This document shows positions 36,852 through 45,779 of a DNA stretch of 64,000 bases, in pieces. Position 1 is the stretch's first letter, and each line of letters begins with the position of its first letter. Origin of the DNA: Rhodobacter aestuarii. Lineage in GTDB: Bacteria > Pseudomonadota > Alphaproteobacteria > Rhodobacterales > Rhodobacteraceae. A program made the position numbers and the translations under genes. The stretch is taken from assembly GCF_900156655.1 (NCBI RefSeq), contig NZ_FTOG01000010.1, positions 99,304 to 163,303 on the forward strand, read 5' to 3'. The notes under the pieces are model-generated. The model searched no databases and was not told the origin of the DNA. It was given only the letters and a program-made list of their open reading frames with translations.

Positions 36852-39284
36852 TCAACTGGCGGCGCGGCGCAATCGCAGCGCGTTGGTGACCACGAAAACG
36901 GAGGACAAAGACATCGCCCCCGCAGCCAGCATGGGGGACAGCCCCGGCCCGCCAAAAGGCACCAAAACGCCCATCGCCACAGGGATTAGCGCGGTGTTAT
37001 AGGCAAACGCCCAGAACAGGTTTTGCTTGATGTTGCGCATCACCGCGCGTGAAAGCGTAACCGCACGCGCCGCGCCGCGCGGATCTGCCCCCGTGATCAC
37101 CACCTCTGCGGCCTCAATCGCGACATCGGTGCCAGAGCCAAGCGCAAGCCCGACATCGGCGGCGGCGAGCGCGGGGGCATCATTGATGCCATCGCCCACA
37201 AAAGCGACTGCGCCTTGGGTTTTGAGGGCCGTGACGGCGTCCACCTTGCCCGCAGGCAGCACTTCGGCGGTGACGCGATCAATGCCGAGATCGCGCGCGA
37301 CCGCTTGCGCTGTGGCCTGCGCATCCCCCGAGATCATCGCCACTTGGAGGTTTTGCGCCTTGAGCGTGCTCACCGCCTCGGCGGCGTGATCTTTGGGCGG
37401 GTCAGACAGGGCGAGTACCCCGATAGGTTGGCCATCAAGTGCCACCAAAACCGGGGTTTTGCCCGCGCTGGCAAAGTTTTCTGCGGCGAGGGAAAGGGGG
37501 GCCGTTTCAACGCCTGCCTCGGTCAGTGCCGCGCGGTTGCCGAGCAAAATTTGCTGCCCGTCGACTTCTGCAGAGAGCCCACGCCCCGGTGTCGCGGTGA
37601 CTTTGCGCGCACGGGCGGGGGCGAGGCCGCGGGCTTTGGCGGCCTCCACAATCGCATGGGCGAGCGGGTGTTCCGAGCGCGCCTCGGCCCCAGCCGCAAG
37701 GCGGAGCAGATCATCTTCGCTCATATCGGTGGCCAGATGGAGCCCTGTGAGTTCGGGCCGCCCTTCGGTCAGCGTGCCTGTTTTGTCAAAGGCGACCGTC
37801 TTCACTTCGGCCAAGCGTTGCAGCGCATCGCCACGCCGGAATAAAAGCCCAAGCTCCGCGCCGCGCCCGGTGCCAACCAAGATCGAGACCGGGGTGGCGA
37901 GCCCCATCGCGCAGGGGCAGGCGATGATCATCACCGAAATCGCAGCGACGAGCGATGCCGCAAAGCTTTGGCCTGCGGCGAACCAAATCAGGAAGGTGAG
38001 GGTGGAAAGCGCCATCACCACAGGCACGAAGACGCGGGTGACTTTATCGACCAGTGCCTGCACGGGGAGCTTTTGCCCCTGCGCCTCTTCGACCAAGGCG
38101 ATGATGCGCGACAGCACCGTATCGCCCCTCGTCGCGGTAACGCGGAAAGAAAGCGCCGCCGTGCCATTGACCGTGCCGCCCGTGACGGGGCTGCCCGGCA
38201 CTTTTTCAACCGGCACGGGTTCGCCCGTCAGCATGCTTTCATCAATAAAGCCGGTGCCTTCGGTCACGATGCCATCCACGGCGATGCGTTCGCCCGGCGC
38301 CAAAAGCACAATATCGCCGGGGGCAAGTTCCTCGACCGGGAGCGAGATCGTGGTGCCCTCCCGCTCCACCCGCGCCGAACTGGGTCGCAGCGCGACCAGC
38401 CGCGAAATCGCTGCCCCGGCTTGGCCTTTGGCGCGCGCCTCAAGCCAGCGGCCAAGCAAGATGAGCGTAACGATCACCGCTGCCGCTTCAAAATACACAT
38501 CCAGCGTGCCGGGGGGCAAAAGCCCCGGCACCAGCACGACGACGGCAGAATAAAGATAGGCGGCCAGCGCCCCCAGCGCGACAAGCGAGTTCATCTCGGG
38601 CGCAAGGCGCAGCAGCGCGGGGAGGCCAAGGCGCAAAAACACACGGCCCGGGAAGGCCAGCACCAGCGTGGTGAAAAGGAATTGGATATTTTGCATCCAA
38701 TCCTCGCCCATCGCGCGGGCCAAAATGTGGTGCAGCGGCGGGTAGAGATGCGGCCCCATCGCCAAAAAGAAGACCGGCGCGGTGAGGATGGCGGAGAGGA
38801 GGAATTGGCTCTTTAGCTTGGCGGCTTCCTGCGCCTGACGTTCTGCCATCGGCGCGGCGGGCATGGCTTCGGTGATGGTGCGGGCTGGGTAGCCCGCTTC
38901 TGTTACCACTTGCGCTAGTTCCGATGGTGCAATCGCGCCTTGGGCATAGGTCACCGTCGCGGTTTGCGTGGCCAAGTTGACGGCGGCAGATAAAACGCCG
39001 GGGGTTTCGGCCAATGCACGTTCCACCCGGCTCGCGCAACTTGCGCAACTCATGCCCTCAATAGCCAATTTCGTTTCAGCCTCAGCCACCGGGTAGCCAG
39101 CTTTTGCCAAGGCTTGCGTCAGCCCGGCAGCAGTGGCGGGTGTATCAAACTCCACCCGCACCGAGCGCGCGACAAGGTTTGCTGCGGCGCTTTGCACGCC
39201 CGGTTCTGCGGCAAGCGCGCGCTCCACCCGGCCCGTGCAGGCGCCGCAATGCATCCCCTCAACGATGAATTTCGTGCTGGCCAT
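36852..39284 (-). CDS. copA: Copper-translocating P-type ATPase CopA
   Basis: This 810-residue P1B-ATPase has two N-terminal metal-binding domains (CGAC at 13-16 and CASC at 80-83), the CPC intramembrane site ([13 protein letters not shown]), the phosphorylation site DKTGTLTEG and the [10 protein letters not shown] hinge. It exports Cu(I) from the cytoplasm for copper tolerance. The start at 39284 follows AAGGGGA. It is distinct from ccoI in the same window. The upstream 130-bp gap has a TTGACC -35-like box (39326-39331) and an ATTC-N8-GAAT operator candidate shared with the divergent DUF2892 gene. Confidence 0.94.
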   Translation of the reverse strand: MASTKFIVEGMHCGACTGRVERALAAEPGVQSAAANLVARSVRVEFDTPATAAGLTQALAKAGYPVAEAETKLAIEGMSCASCASRVERALAETPGVLSAAVNLATQTATVTYAQGAIAPSELAQVVTEAGYPARTITEAMPAAPMAERQAQEAAKLKSQFLLSAILTAPVFFLAMGPHLYPPLHHILARAMGEDWMQNIQFLFTTLVLAFPGRVFLRLGLPALLRLAPEMNSLVALGALAAYLYSAVVVLVPGLLPPGTLDVYFEAAAVIVTLILLGRWLEARAKGQAGAAISRLVALRPSSARVEREGTTISLPVEELAPGDIVLLAPGERIAVDGIVTEGTGFIDESMLTGEPVPVEKVPGSPVTGGTVNGTAALSFRVTATRGDTVLSRIIALVEEAQGQKLPVQALVDKVTRVFVPVVMALSTLTFLIWFAAGQSFAASLVAAISVMIIACPCAMGLATPVSILVGTGRGAELGLLFRRGDALQRLAEVKTVAFDKTGTLTEGRPELTGLHLATDMSEDDLLRLAAGAEARSEHPLAHAIVEAAKARGLAPARARKVTATPGRGLSAEVDGQQILLGNRAALTEAGVETAPLSLAAENFASAGKTPVLVALDGQPIGVLALSDPPKDHAAEAVSTLKAQNLQVAMISGDAQATAQAVARDLGIDRVTAEVLPAGKVDAVTALKTQGAVAFVGDGINDAPALAAADVGLALGSGTDVAIEAAEVVITGADPRGAARAVTLSRAVMRNIKQNLFWAFAYNTALIPVAMGVLVPFGGPGLSPMLAAGAMSLSSVFVVTNALRLRRAAS

Positions 39285-39342
39285 ACCGATCCCCTTTGCC
39301 TTTCACTTGCCGCAGGGCCCGTAGAGGTCAAGCAGTGAATAC

Positions 39343-39358
39343 ATTCTGCAACTTGAAT
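39343..39358. promoter_or_regulatory. SqrR/BigR-type operator candidate
   Basis: ATTCTGCAACTTGAAT fits ATTC-N8-GAAT exactly, the motif I recall for the sulfide/persulfide-responsive ArsR-family repressor SqrR of Rhodobacter. It lies midway between copA and the DUF2892 gene, about 58 bp from each start. Confidence 0.5.
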
Positions 39359-39369
39359 TTGAGTATGGT

Positions 39370-39394
39370 GAATGCTAGCTGAAGGTAAGCATTC
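39370..39394. repeat. Inverted repeat before the DUF2892 gene
   Basis: GAATGCT (39370-39376) and AGCATTC (39388-39394) are perfect arms with an 11-nt spacer, just upstream of the ribosome site of the DUF2892 gene. The repeat may be a second operator or an mRNA hairpin. Confidence 0.4.
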
Positions 39395-39414
39395 ATTCCA
39401 ACCGGAGCCTTCCC

Positions 39415-39624
39415 ATGACCCTTGATCGTGCCGTTCTTGTCTTCGCCGGCATCATGGTTCTTGTCAGCGTGATCCTGACTTGGACCGTGTCCACCTACTT
39501 CCTGTGGTTCACCGTTTTCATCGGTGTGAACCTGATCCAATCCGCCTTCACCGGCTTTTGTCCCGCCGCGATGGTGCTGGGCAAGCTCGGCTTCAAAACC
39601 GGCTGTGCGTTTGAGGCGAAATAA
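39415..39624 (+). CDS. DUF2892 (YgaP-like) membrane protein
   Basis: This 69-residue protein has two transmembrane helices (about 7-22 and 27-45) and the conserved end FTGFCPAAMVLGKLGFKTGCAF, with two Cys typical of the DUF2892/YgaP membrane domain. In YgaP this domain is fused to a rhodanese, which links it to sulfane-sulfur handling. CGGAG precedes the ATG. The gene stands alone under the ATTC-N8-GAAT operator, which supports a sulfide-related role by inference. Confidence 0.88.
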   Translation: MTLDRAVLVFAGIMVLVSVILTWTVSTYFLWFTVFIGVNLIQSAFTGFCPAAMVLGKLGFKTGCAFEAK

Positions 39625-39655
39625 TCTGCCTTTTCGGACTCAGTCGCAGACAAAG

Positions 39656-39682
39656 GAAAGGGCGGGAAGATCCCGCCCTTTC
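39656..39682. terminator. Bidirectional terminator
   Basis: GAAAGGGCGGGA (39656-39667) and TCCCGCCCTTTC (39671-39682) form a 12-bp stem with a 3-nt loop, followed by ATTTTT. It separates the convergent DUF2892 and DUF1269 genes. Confidence 0.85.
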
Positions 39683-39701
39683 ATTTTTGATGTGAGGTGG
39701 A

Positions 39702-40208
39702 TCAGGCGGCGTGATCAAGCTTTTGGGCTTGCACGAAAATCTCACGCAGTTTGGCTTCATCGGTCGAACTCAGATTGGTGCGCAGCACCGTGCCGCCAAA
39801 ATCGGCCAGATGGGTGATCACCCGGTCAGAGGTCAGATTGCGCGCCATCATGAAAAGCGCGGCCCGGCCCGGGGCGAGCGTGGCGGCGATGTCTTTCATG
39901 AAATCATCGCGGATCCCGTAGTCGGTGAGCGCCCCGGCCGCAGCCCCAGCCGCCCCGCCAATCACGATCCCAAAGAGCGGGTTGAGGAAGATCGCGCCGA
40001 TCAACAGTCCCCAAAAAGAGCCTGACATCGCGCCAAGCGCCCAAGGGTTCACCATCTGGCGCAGATGCACTTTGCCGTTTTCATCAGCCACGGCAATCAC
40101 GGCATCGCCCACATCGGCGTAATAGTCGTTTGACAGTTCAAAGAGTTTTTTGCGGGCGGCTTCGGCGGTGTCTACATCGTCATAGCCGATCACGATCAGT
40201 TCGGACAT
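39702..40208 (-). CDS. DUF1269 membrane protein
   Basis: This 168-residue protein begins MSELIVIGYDDVDTAEAA, as do DUF1269 proteins, and has a central hydrophobic Gly/Ala-rich hairpin (about 65-97, with GGAAGAAAGALTDYGI). It has a DUF1269-typical end, MMARNLTSDRVITHL. The function of the family is unknown. The start at 40208 has AAAGGAGA upstream; the longer frame to 40349 is unsupported. Confidence 0.86.
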   Translation of the reverse strand: MSELIVIGYDDVDTAEAARKKLFELSNDYYADVGDAVIAVADENGKVHLRQMVNPWALGAMSGSFWGLLIGAIFLNPLFGIVIGGAAGAAAGALTDYGIRDDFMKDIAATLAPGRAALFMMARNLTSDRVITHLADFGGTVLRTNLSSTDEAKLREIFVQAQKLDHAA

Positions 40209-40445
40209 CTCTGTCTCCTTTGCGTCTGGCGTTTCGCTCGCGCCCGCCCCGGGCCCCTTGGCATGCGACCCGAGGCGGGTTTGAAAGAGAAACGATGCAC
40301 ATCTGCAAAGGTTCCTGTGGCCGCTATCACAGTGGCGTGTGAGGGGCACCGTGACGCGAGTGGGGCCGCGCCAGTTTGCGCGATGGACAGGATTTCACGC
40401 CTGAGCGACAAGAGTCGCAACGCGTTTCAGGGAGGAGTTTTCGGG

Positions 40446-41936
40446 ATGTATGGCAAATATTTGCTGGGCGGCACCGCTCTGGTCGGTGTGGTGGCTTGGG
40501 GCGTTTGGTGGGCGCAAACCCCGCATGCGAGCGGCCCCGGTGCACAAGCATTGCAAACGCAGATTCAAGCCGCCCTTGGCCCGGCAGGCCCTGCGGTGGT
40601 GGTGACCCCGGCTTTTGACCACTACGTTTTGAAAATTGATCTGGCGCGGGTTCTGCCCGCCAAAACTGACGCAGCACCGGCCCCCTTTGCGATGTCTGCC
40701 TATGAGCTTGATCTAATGCCGCTGGGCGAGGGGCAATGGCAGGTCTCCAGCGCGCCGCAAGATGTGACGATGCAGACGAACATGGTGATCCCGGGGCAGC
40801 GTGAAGGGGCTGTGACGGATTATGTCTTCAAAGGGGTCACGTTCAACGGCACCTATGATGAAACGCTGCGCTTCATGCGCGGCTGGCAGACGGCCTATGC
40901 CAGCGTCAACATGCGTCAAGTGCAGACGCTCGTCAGCCCGCGTGGGCAAACAAACAAAATGGAAGTGACGGCGGTTCTTTCAGATTATCGCGCGCAAACG
41001 CAGGTGAGCGAGGGGGCGAATGGGCTTGATCTGACTGGTCAGGCGCGCGTTGGCTCGTTGTCTGAGAGCTTTGCAATGCCATCGAGGCCCTTCGGAGAGC
41101 CGGTTCCCGTCGTTCTGGAAATGGCGCGGATGAGCGGCACGACCCATATTGAAGGGCTGCGCTGGAACACGCTTTTGCCGGTGTTGAACAAGTTGCAGGC
41201 GCTTTATGCCGAAGGCAAAGACCTTGAGAGCGAACAGCAAGCGCTGGCGGCGCTGATGTTGCCAGCCCTTCCGGTGCTGGATCAGGCCGCCACGAAGGCT
41301 GATTTCTCGACGCTTTCCTTGAAGGTTCAAGATACCAGCGTCAAAGCTGATGCCGGGACGTTTGAGGTCGAGTTCTCCACCGCCGGGGAGGGGCTACGCG
41401 AAGCGTTTGAGGTGACGGGGGTGAGCGTGCCCGCAGGCGTGGTGCCGGACTGGGCCACCGCTTTGATGCCGCAAACGGTGCGGCTCGATTTCGGCTTAGA
41501 AGGCTTTGACCTTATCGGGGCGGCGAAGCTTGCCTTGGAAGATTTGGCCGCTGGCGGCACGGGCGACGTGCCTAATCCGCAAATGGGAGCGGCGATGCTG
41601 CCAGATGGGACCATGACCTTGCGGCTTAACCCGAGCCACGTCACGGGCGCAGATTATGCTTTGAATGCCAATGTCATGGCGCAGGTTGATGTGGAAAAGA
41701 ATGCTCCGCAGGCTTTGGAGGCGGTGATTTCGCTTTCGGGCATGGATGCCATTCTGACCGCGCTGCAACAAGGCCCCGCCGATGTGCAGCAAGGCGCGAT
41801 GGGCTTGATGGCGATGCGCGGCTTGGCCAAGGGCGCGCCCGACGGCAGCCTGAAATGGGAGATTGGTCTTGGTCCCGATGGCGTGCCGACCGTGAATGGC
41901 ATGTCGATGGGGGCTTTGGGGGGGATGATGCCGTAA
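40446..41936 (+). CDS. DUF2125 family protein
   Basis: This 496-residue protein has an N-terminal membrane anchor or signal (MYGKYLLGGTALVGVVAWGVWW) followed by a large beta-rich extracytoplasmic region with repeating amphipathic strands, as in the alphaproteobacterial DUF2125 family. Such proteins resemble AsmA-like envelope proteins, but that is inference. The start at 40446 has GGAGG 9-10 nt upstream; the frame reaches 40263 without support. It is convergent with the LacI gene, 7 bp away. Confidence 0.82.
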   Translation: MYGKYLLGGTALVGVVAWGVWWAQTPHASGPGAQALQTQIQAALGPAGPAVVVTPAFDHYVLKIDLARVLPAKTDAAPAPFAMSAYELDLMPLGEGQWQVSSAPQDVTMQTNMVIPGQREGAVTDYVFKGVTFNGTYDETLRFMRGWQTAYASVNMRQVQTLVSPRGQTNKMEVTAVLSDYRAQTQVSEGANGLDLTGQARVGSLSESFAMPSRPFGEPVPVVLEMARMSGTTHIEGLRWNTLLPVLNKLQALYAEGKDLESEQQALAALMLPALPVLDQAATKADFSTLSLKVQDTSVKADAGTFEVEFSTAGEGLREAFEVTGVSVPAGVVPDWATALMPQTVRLDFGLEGFDLIGAAKLALEDLAAGGTGDVPNPQMGAAMLPDGTMTLRLNPSHVTGADYALNANVMAQVDVEKNAPQALEAVISLSGMDAILTALQQGPADVQQGAMGLMAMRGLAKGAPDGSLKWEIGLGPDGVPTVNGMSMGALGGMMP

Positions 41937-41943
41937 AGCGCCC

Positions 41944-42990
41944 CTAGCCCTCGGGGGGAAGCCTGCGAGGGCGGGCCAAACACAATTCGGGCGGGACCGT
42001 CACCAGATCGGTGCTGCCCGGCTTGTCGAGCAATTCCCAAGCGGTGCGAACCAGTTCAAGGTGGCGCTGGCGCACCATATGCACGGGCAGTCGCAACAGC
42101 GCGCCATAAGGTTCGTAATCGAAGCACCCCAAGCTGAACGCACCCAATTCGATCTCTGGGCGTTGCGACAAGAACCGCAAAACCTCTTCAAAGACATTGA
42201 TCGAATTGGCAAAAAGCCCCGCAGGCAGGCCGCCAAGGCGCGCGTAAAGTGCTTGTATTTCGGTTTGCGCGACCTCGGGCTCATAGCCGCAGGCAATCAC
42301 CTGATCCGCGTCACATTTGCCAAAATGCGCGGTGATCGCCGATTGGAACCCGGCAATTCGGCGCGAGGAGGCATGTAAACGCGCATCGCCACCCAGCAGA
42401 TAAACCTTCTCGCGGCCTGTGCCCTCAAGCGCAGGGGAGTGGGGGGCGAGCGTGTCGATGATCGCTTCGGTCAACTGCCGCGCGCCAGTTTCATTGTCGG
42501 TGATCACCGAGGGCGCGCCGGGGCAGGGCTGGTCAATGAACACATGGGGCAATTGCGCGGCGCGGCAGATATCTGAGATTTGGCTCGGATCGGCAGCGCC
42601 TGCCACAAAAAGCGCATCAATTGAATAGCCCATCAGGTCGCGCACGGTGGAAAGCTCTTCTTCCGGTTTGCGCGCAGTGGCGATGATCACCGGGCATTGG
42701 CTGCGGGCGCGTGCCTCCACGGTGAAGCTTTGCGAGAGATCCGAAAAGAAGCGGTTGCTGTGTTCGGGCAAGATCAGCCCCACCAACCCAGAGCGTGCTG
42801 TGCGCAGCCCCCGCGCCTGCAAATTCACCGAATAGCCCATCTCGCGTGCAAGCGCGATGATGCGCTGCGCGGTCTCTTCTTTGATGCGGCGGGCTTTCCA
42901 TGTACCATTCAGCGCGGCGCTCACGGTGGAGGCCGAAGTGCCGATGCGCATAGCGATGTCATGAATGGTATGTTTTTGGGTTGGTTTCAT
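41944..42990 (-). CDS. LacI family transcriptional regulator of the sugar operon
   Basis: This 348-residue repressor has an N-terminal helix-turn-helix with HTIHDIAMRIGTSASTVSAALNG and hinge region (about 7-60), then a periplasmic-binding-protein-like sensor domain. It is divergent from the sugar ABC operon and is its likely regulator, probably released by the transported sugar or a derivative. The start at 42990 (MKPTQKHTIHDIA) is chosen by homology of the HTH. The ribosome site is weak. Confidence 0.9.
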   Translation of the reverse strand: MKPTQKHTIHDIAMRIGTSASTVSAALNGTWKARRIKEETAQRIIALAREMGYSVNLQARGLRTARSGLVGLILPEHSNRFFSDLSQSFTVEARARSQCPVIIATARKPEEELSTVRDLMGYSIDALFVAGAADPSQISDICRAAQLPHVFIDQPCPGAPSVITDNETGARQLTEAIIDTLAPHSPALEGTGREKVYLLGGDARLHASSRRIAGFQSAITAHFGKCDADQVIACGYEPEVAQTEIQALYARLGGLPAGLFANSINVFEEVLRFLSQRPEIELGAFSLGCFDYEPYGALLRLPVHMVRQRHLELVRTAWELLDKPGSTDLVTVPPELCLARPRRLPPEG

Positions 42991-43042
42991 TGCTGGGTCC
43001 GGGACTGTCGCCTTGACAGGATGAGACCGAATCGACTTAATA

Positions 43043-43060
43043 TGCAACAACGATTGTGCA
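43043..43060. promoter_or_regulatory. LacI-type operator candidate
   Basis: TGCAACAACGATTGTGCA has a central CG and agrees with its own reverse complement at 12 of 18 positions. LacI-family operators are usually CG-centred palindromes of this length. It lies 53 bp from the regulator start and 164 bp before the binding-protein gene. Confidence 0.45.
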
Positions 43061-43223
43061 GGCGTTGGATGTGACGCTTCGTAAAGTCAATTACGCCCGT
43101 GAGCTGGTTTGGAGGCTGGCCTAGGGCGTTTTTTCGGAGCCTTTGCGCAATCGTTTGCACAGCGACCGAGCCCCGCGGTTCGGGGAAGTCAGAGTCGGGT
43201 GGATGAGCCCGAGGGAGGAACAG

Positions 43224-44204
43224 ATGAAGAAGCTTCTCGCCTGCGCCAGCGCAGTGGCGTTTACGGCAGTATTTGCCACCGCAGCCAGCGCCACCGAAAT
43301 TGGTGTGGTGGTGAAGATCGGCGGTATTCCGTGGTTCAACGCGATGGAAGATGGCATCAAACGCCAAGCCGAAGCTTTGGGCGTGGACGCCGAAATGATT
43401 GGTCCGACCTCGGCGGATCCGGCGCTGCAAGTGCAAGCCATTGAAGACCTGATCGCCAAAGGCGTTGACGTGATCGGTGTTGTGCCGAACGACGAAAAAG
43501 CGCTTGAGCCGGTGCTGAAAAAAGCCCGCGACGCTGGCATCATCGTCATCGCGCATGAAGGTCCCGGCCTTGAAAACGTTGATTGGGATTTTGAACTCGC
43601 TTCGGCGCAAGGCTTTGGCGAGGCCCATGCCAAACTTCTGTCTGAAAAAATCGAAGGCCCCGGCAAATATGCGGTTTACGTGGGTTCGCTCACCGTGCCG
43701 CTGCACAACGCGTGGGCGGATGCCGCCGTGGCTTGGTTGACCGAAAATCGCCCCGATCTGGAGCCGGTGGGGGACCGCTACGGCGTGGCTGAAAACGTCG
43801 ATGAAAGCCGCAAAACCGCGCTCGACCTGATGGCCGCAAACCCGGATCTGAAAGGCTTCTTGGGCTTTGGTTCGCAAGGGCCGATCGGCGCGGGCCGCGC
43901 GATTGATGAGCGGAAGATGTCTGGCAAAGTCTTCGTCGTGGGGCCGTTCTCGCCGGGTCAAGGCGCGCGGATGGTGCACCAAGGTGTGCTGACCGGCGGC
44001 TATATGTGGAACCCGGCGCAAGCGGGTGAGGTCTTCGTGACGCTTGGCAAAATGCTGGCCGATGGCGAAGAAATCACCGATGGCATGGATATTCCGGGCC
44101 TTGGTGTGGTGCATCCCGATTTTGAAGGGCGTGACATCATCACCGATAACCTGCTGGAACTGAACGACAGCTCTGTCGACGATCTTGCGGACAAGGGGCT
44201 CTAA
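43224..44204 (+). CDS. Sugar ABC transporter periplasmic binding protein (CUT2 family)
   Basis: This 326-residue protein has a cleavable signal peptide (MKKLLACASAVAFTAVFATAASA) and the type-1 periplasmic-binding fold of the ribose/autoinducer-2 group. The IGVVVKIGGIPWFNAMEDGIK start and NAW/GSQGP segments are typical. GGGAGGA precedes the ATG. It is the first gene of the operon, and a strong hairpin follows it, as is common for abundant binding proteins. The ligand is unknown; the enzyme genes downstream suggest a ketose such as D-allulose or D-tagatose. Confidence 0.9.
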   Translation: MKKLLACASAVAFTAVFATAASATEIGVVVKIGGIPWFNAMEDGIKRQAEALGVDAEMIGPTSADPALQVQAIEDLIAKGVDVIGVVPNDEKALEPVLKKARDAGIIVIAHEGPGLENVDWDFELASAQGFGEAHAKLLSEKIEGPGKYAVYVGSLTVPLHNAWADAAVAWLTENRPDLEPVGDRYGVAENVDESRKTALDLMAANPDLKGFLGFGSQGPIGAGRAIDERKMSGKVFVVGPFSPGQGARMVHQGVLTGGYMWNPAQAGEVFVTLGKMLADGEEITDGMDIPGLGVVHPDFEGRDIITDNLLELNDSSVDDLADKGL

Positions 44205-44232
44205 GCTCGGGCTTAGCCAATCATCCAGGAAA

Positions 44233-44262
44233 GCCGCGGGCGTGCAAAGCTGCGCCCGCGGC
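44233..44262 (+). repeat. Intercistronic stem-loop after the binding-protein gene
   Basis: GCCGCGGGCG (44233-44242) and CGCCCGCGGC (44253-44262) form a perfect 10-bp stem. It has no T-run and lies between the binding-protein and ATPase genes, so it probably stabilises the upstream mRNA and lowers downstream expression. Confidence 0.6.
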
Positions 44263-44282
44263 CTCATGGCGGGACGAAAACA

Positions 44283-45779
44283 ATGACAAGCGGCAGTGAC
44301 GGCTTCGCACTTCGGCTCAAGGGCATCACCAAGATCTTCGGCGGGGTAAAGGCCCTTGATGCGGTCGATTTTGAGGTGCGCGCGGGCGAGGTGCATTGCC
44401 TTGCGGGCGAAAACGGATGCGGGAAATCCACCCTGATCAAGGTGGTGACCGGCGTCTATACACCCGAAAGCGCAGAGGAAATCAGTCTTTTCGGCGAGGC
44501 TGTGAGCACCATTACCCCGGTCAAGGCGCGTGCCAAGGGCGTGTCGGTGATCTGGCAGGATTTGGCGCTCTTTCCCAATATGTCGGTGGCGGAAAACATC
44601 GCCTTCGACACGCTTGTCGGTGCGCGCCCGCGCGGCGTGCCATTTGCAAAAATGAAGGCCGCCGCCGCAGAGGTGTTGGCGCGGTTGGGCGTGACGCTCG
44701 ATTTGGATGCGCCGCTCGAAACCCTGCCGATTGCGCAGAGGCAGGTGGTCGCGATTGCGCGCGCGCTTTTGAACGATGCGCGGCTGATTTTCATGGACGA
44801 GCCCACCGCCTCGCTGACGCAGTCGGAAACCGACCGTCTGCTAGAGATCGTGCGCAAGCTTTCTGCCGATGGCGTGGCCGTGGTCTTTGTGAGCCACCGT
44901 CTGGCAGAGGTGCTGGATATTTCCTCCCGCGTGACCGTGCTGCGCGATGGCAAGCTTGTGGGCGTTTACCCGACCGAGGGAATGACCCAAGCCCGCTTGG
45001 GCGAGTTGATGACGGGGCATTTGCTGGAAAGCAATGTCTCGGCGCGCGATGTCTCTGGCCCGGTGGTGTTTGAGGCCAAGGGTCTAAGCGTGCCCGGCCA
45101 GTTTGAAAACATTGATCTGACGATCCGCGCAGGCGAGGTAGTCGGCCTGACTGGCCTCATCGGGGCGGGGCGCACCGAACTCGCCCATGCGATGATTGGC
45201 ATGACCCGCGCGCAAGGCACAATGCGCCTGATGGGTAAGCCCTATATCCCCGGCTCGTTGCGCGATGCGATTGCGCAGGGGTTGGCCTATGTGTCGGAAG
45301 ACCGGCTGTCGCTTGGGCTTTTGCAAAAGCAGTCGATTGCCGACAATGCGGCGATTTCGGTGCTGCCGAAGCTGCTTGATCAGTTTGGCCTGATTTCGCC
45401 CGCCAAGAAGCAAGCACTGATCCTCGATTGGGTCAAACGGCTGGGGATCAAGATCGGCGCACCGGAAAACCCGATTGCGACGCTTTCGGGCGGCAACCAG
45501 CAAAAAGTCGTGCTGGCCAAATGGCTCGCCACCGAACCGAAACTTCTGATCCTTGATAGCCCCACGGTGGGCGTGGATGTGGGCGCGCGCGCGGGCATTT
45601 TCCGCATTGTGCGCGACTTGGCCGATCAGGGGCTAGCGATCTTGCTGATCTCGGATGAAGCCTCTGAGGTGCTTTATAACGCGGACCGCGTTTTGCACAT
45701 GGCCGAGGGGCGCATTCGCGAAAGCTTCGATCCGCGTCAGACCACCATTCAAGCGCTGGAGGCGGCAATCTATGCGTAA
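44283..45779 (+). CDS. Sugar ABC transporter double ATPase (RbsA-like)
   Basis: This 498-residue protein has two ATP-binding cassettes, as in RbsA/XylG. In the first, Walker A is GENGCGKST and Walker B is RLIFMDEPTA. The second half has the degenerate Walker A GLIGAGRTEL and the signature LSGGNQQKV, with LLILDSPTVGVDVGA. This asymmetry is normal for the CUT2 family. It overlaps the first permease gene by 8 bases. Confidence 0.93.
   Translation: MTSGSDGFALRLKGITKIFGGVKALDAVDFEVRAGEVHCLAGENGCGKSTLIKVVTGVYTPESAEEISLFGEAVSTITPVKARAKGVSVIWQDLALFPNMSVAENIAFDTLVGARPRGVPFAKMKAAAAEVLARLGVTLDLDAPLETLPIAQRQVVAIARALLNDARLIFMDEPTASLTQSETDRLLEIVRKLSADGVAVVFVSHRLAEVLDISSRVTVLRDGKLVGVYPTEGMTQARLGELMTGHLLESNVSARDVSGPVVFEAKGLSVPGQFENIDLTIRAGEVVGLTGLIGAGRTELAHAMIGMTRAQGTMRLMGKPYIPGSLRDAIAQGLAYVSEDRLSLGLLQKQSIADNAAISVLPKLLDQFGLISPAKKQALILDWVKRLGIKIGAPENPIATLSGGNQQKVVLAKWLATEPKLLILDSPTVGVDVGARAGIFRIVRDLADQGLAILLISDEASEVLYNADRVLHMAEGRIRESFDPRQTTIQALEAAIYA

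Noticed and set aside
39301..39331. CueR/HmrR-type operator before copA
   Set aside because: TTGACC is present with about a 19-bp spacer, but the inverted arms expected for this MerR-family site and a proper -10 are missing.
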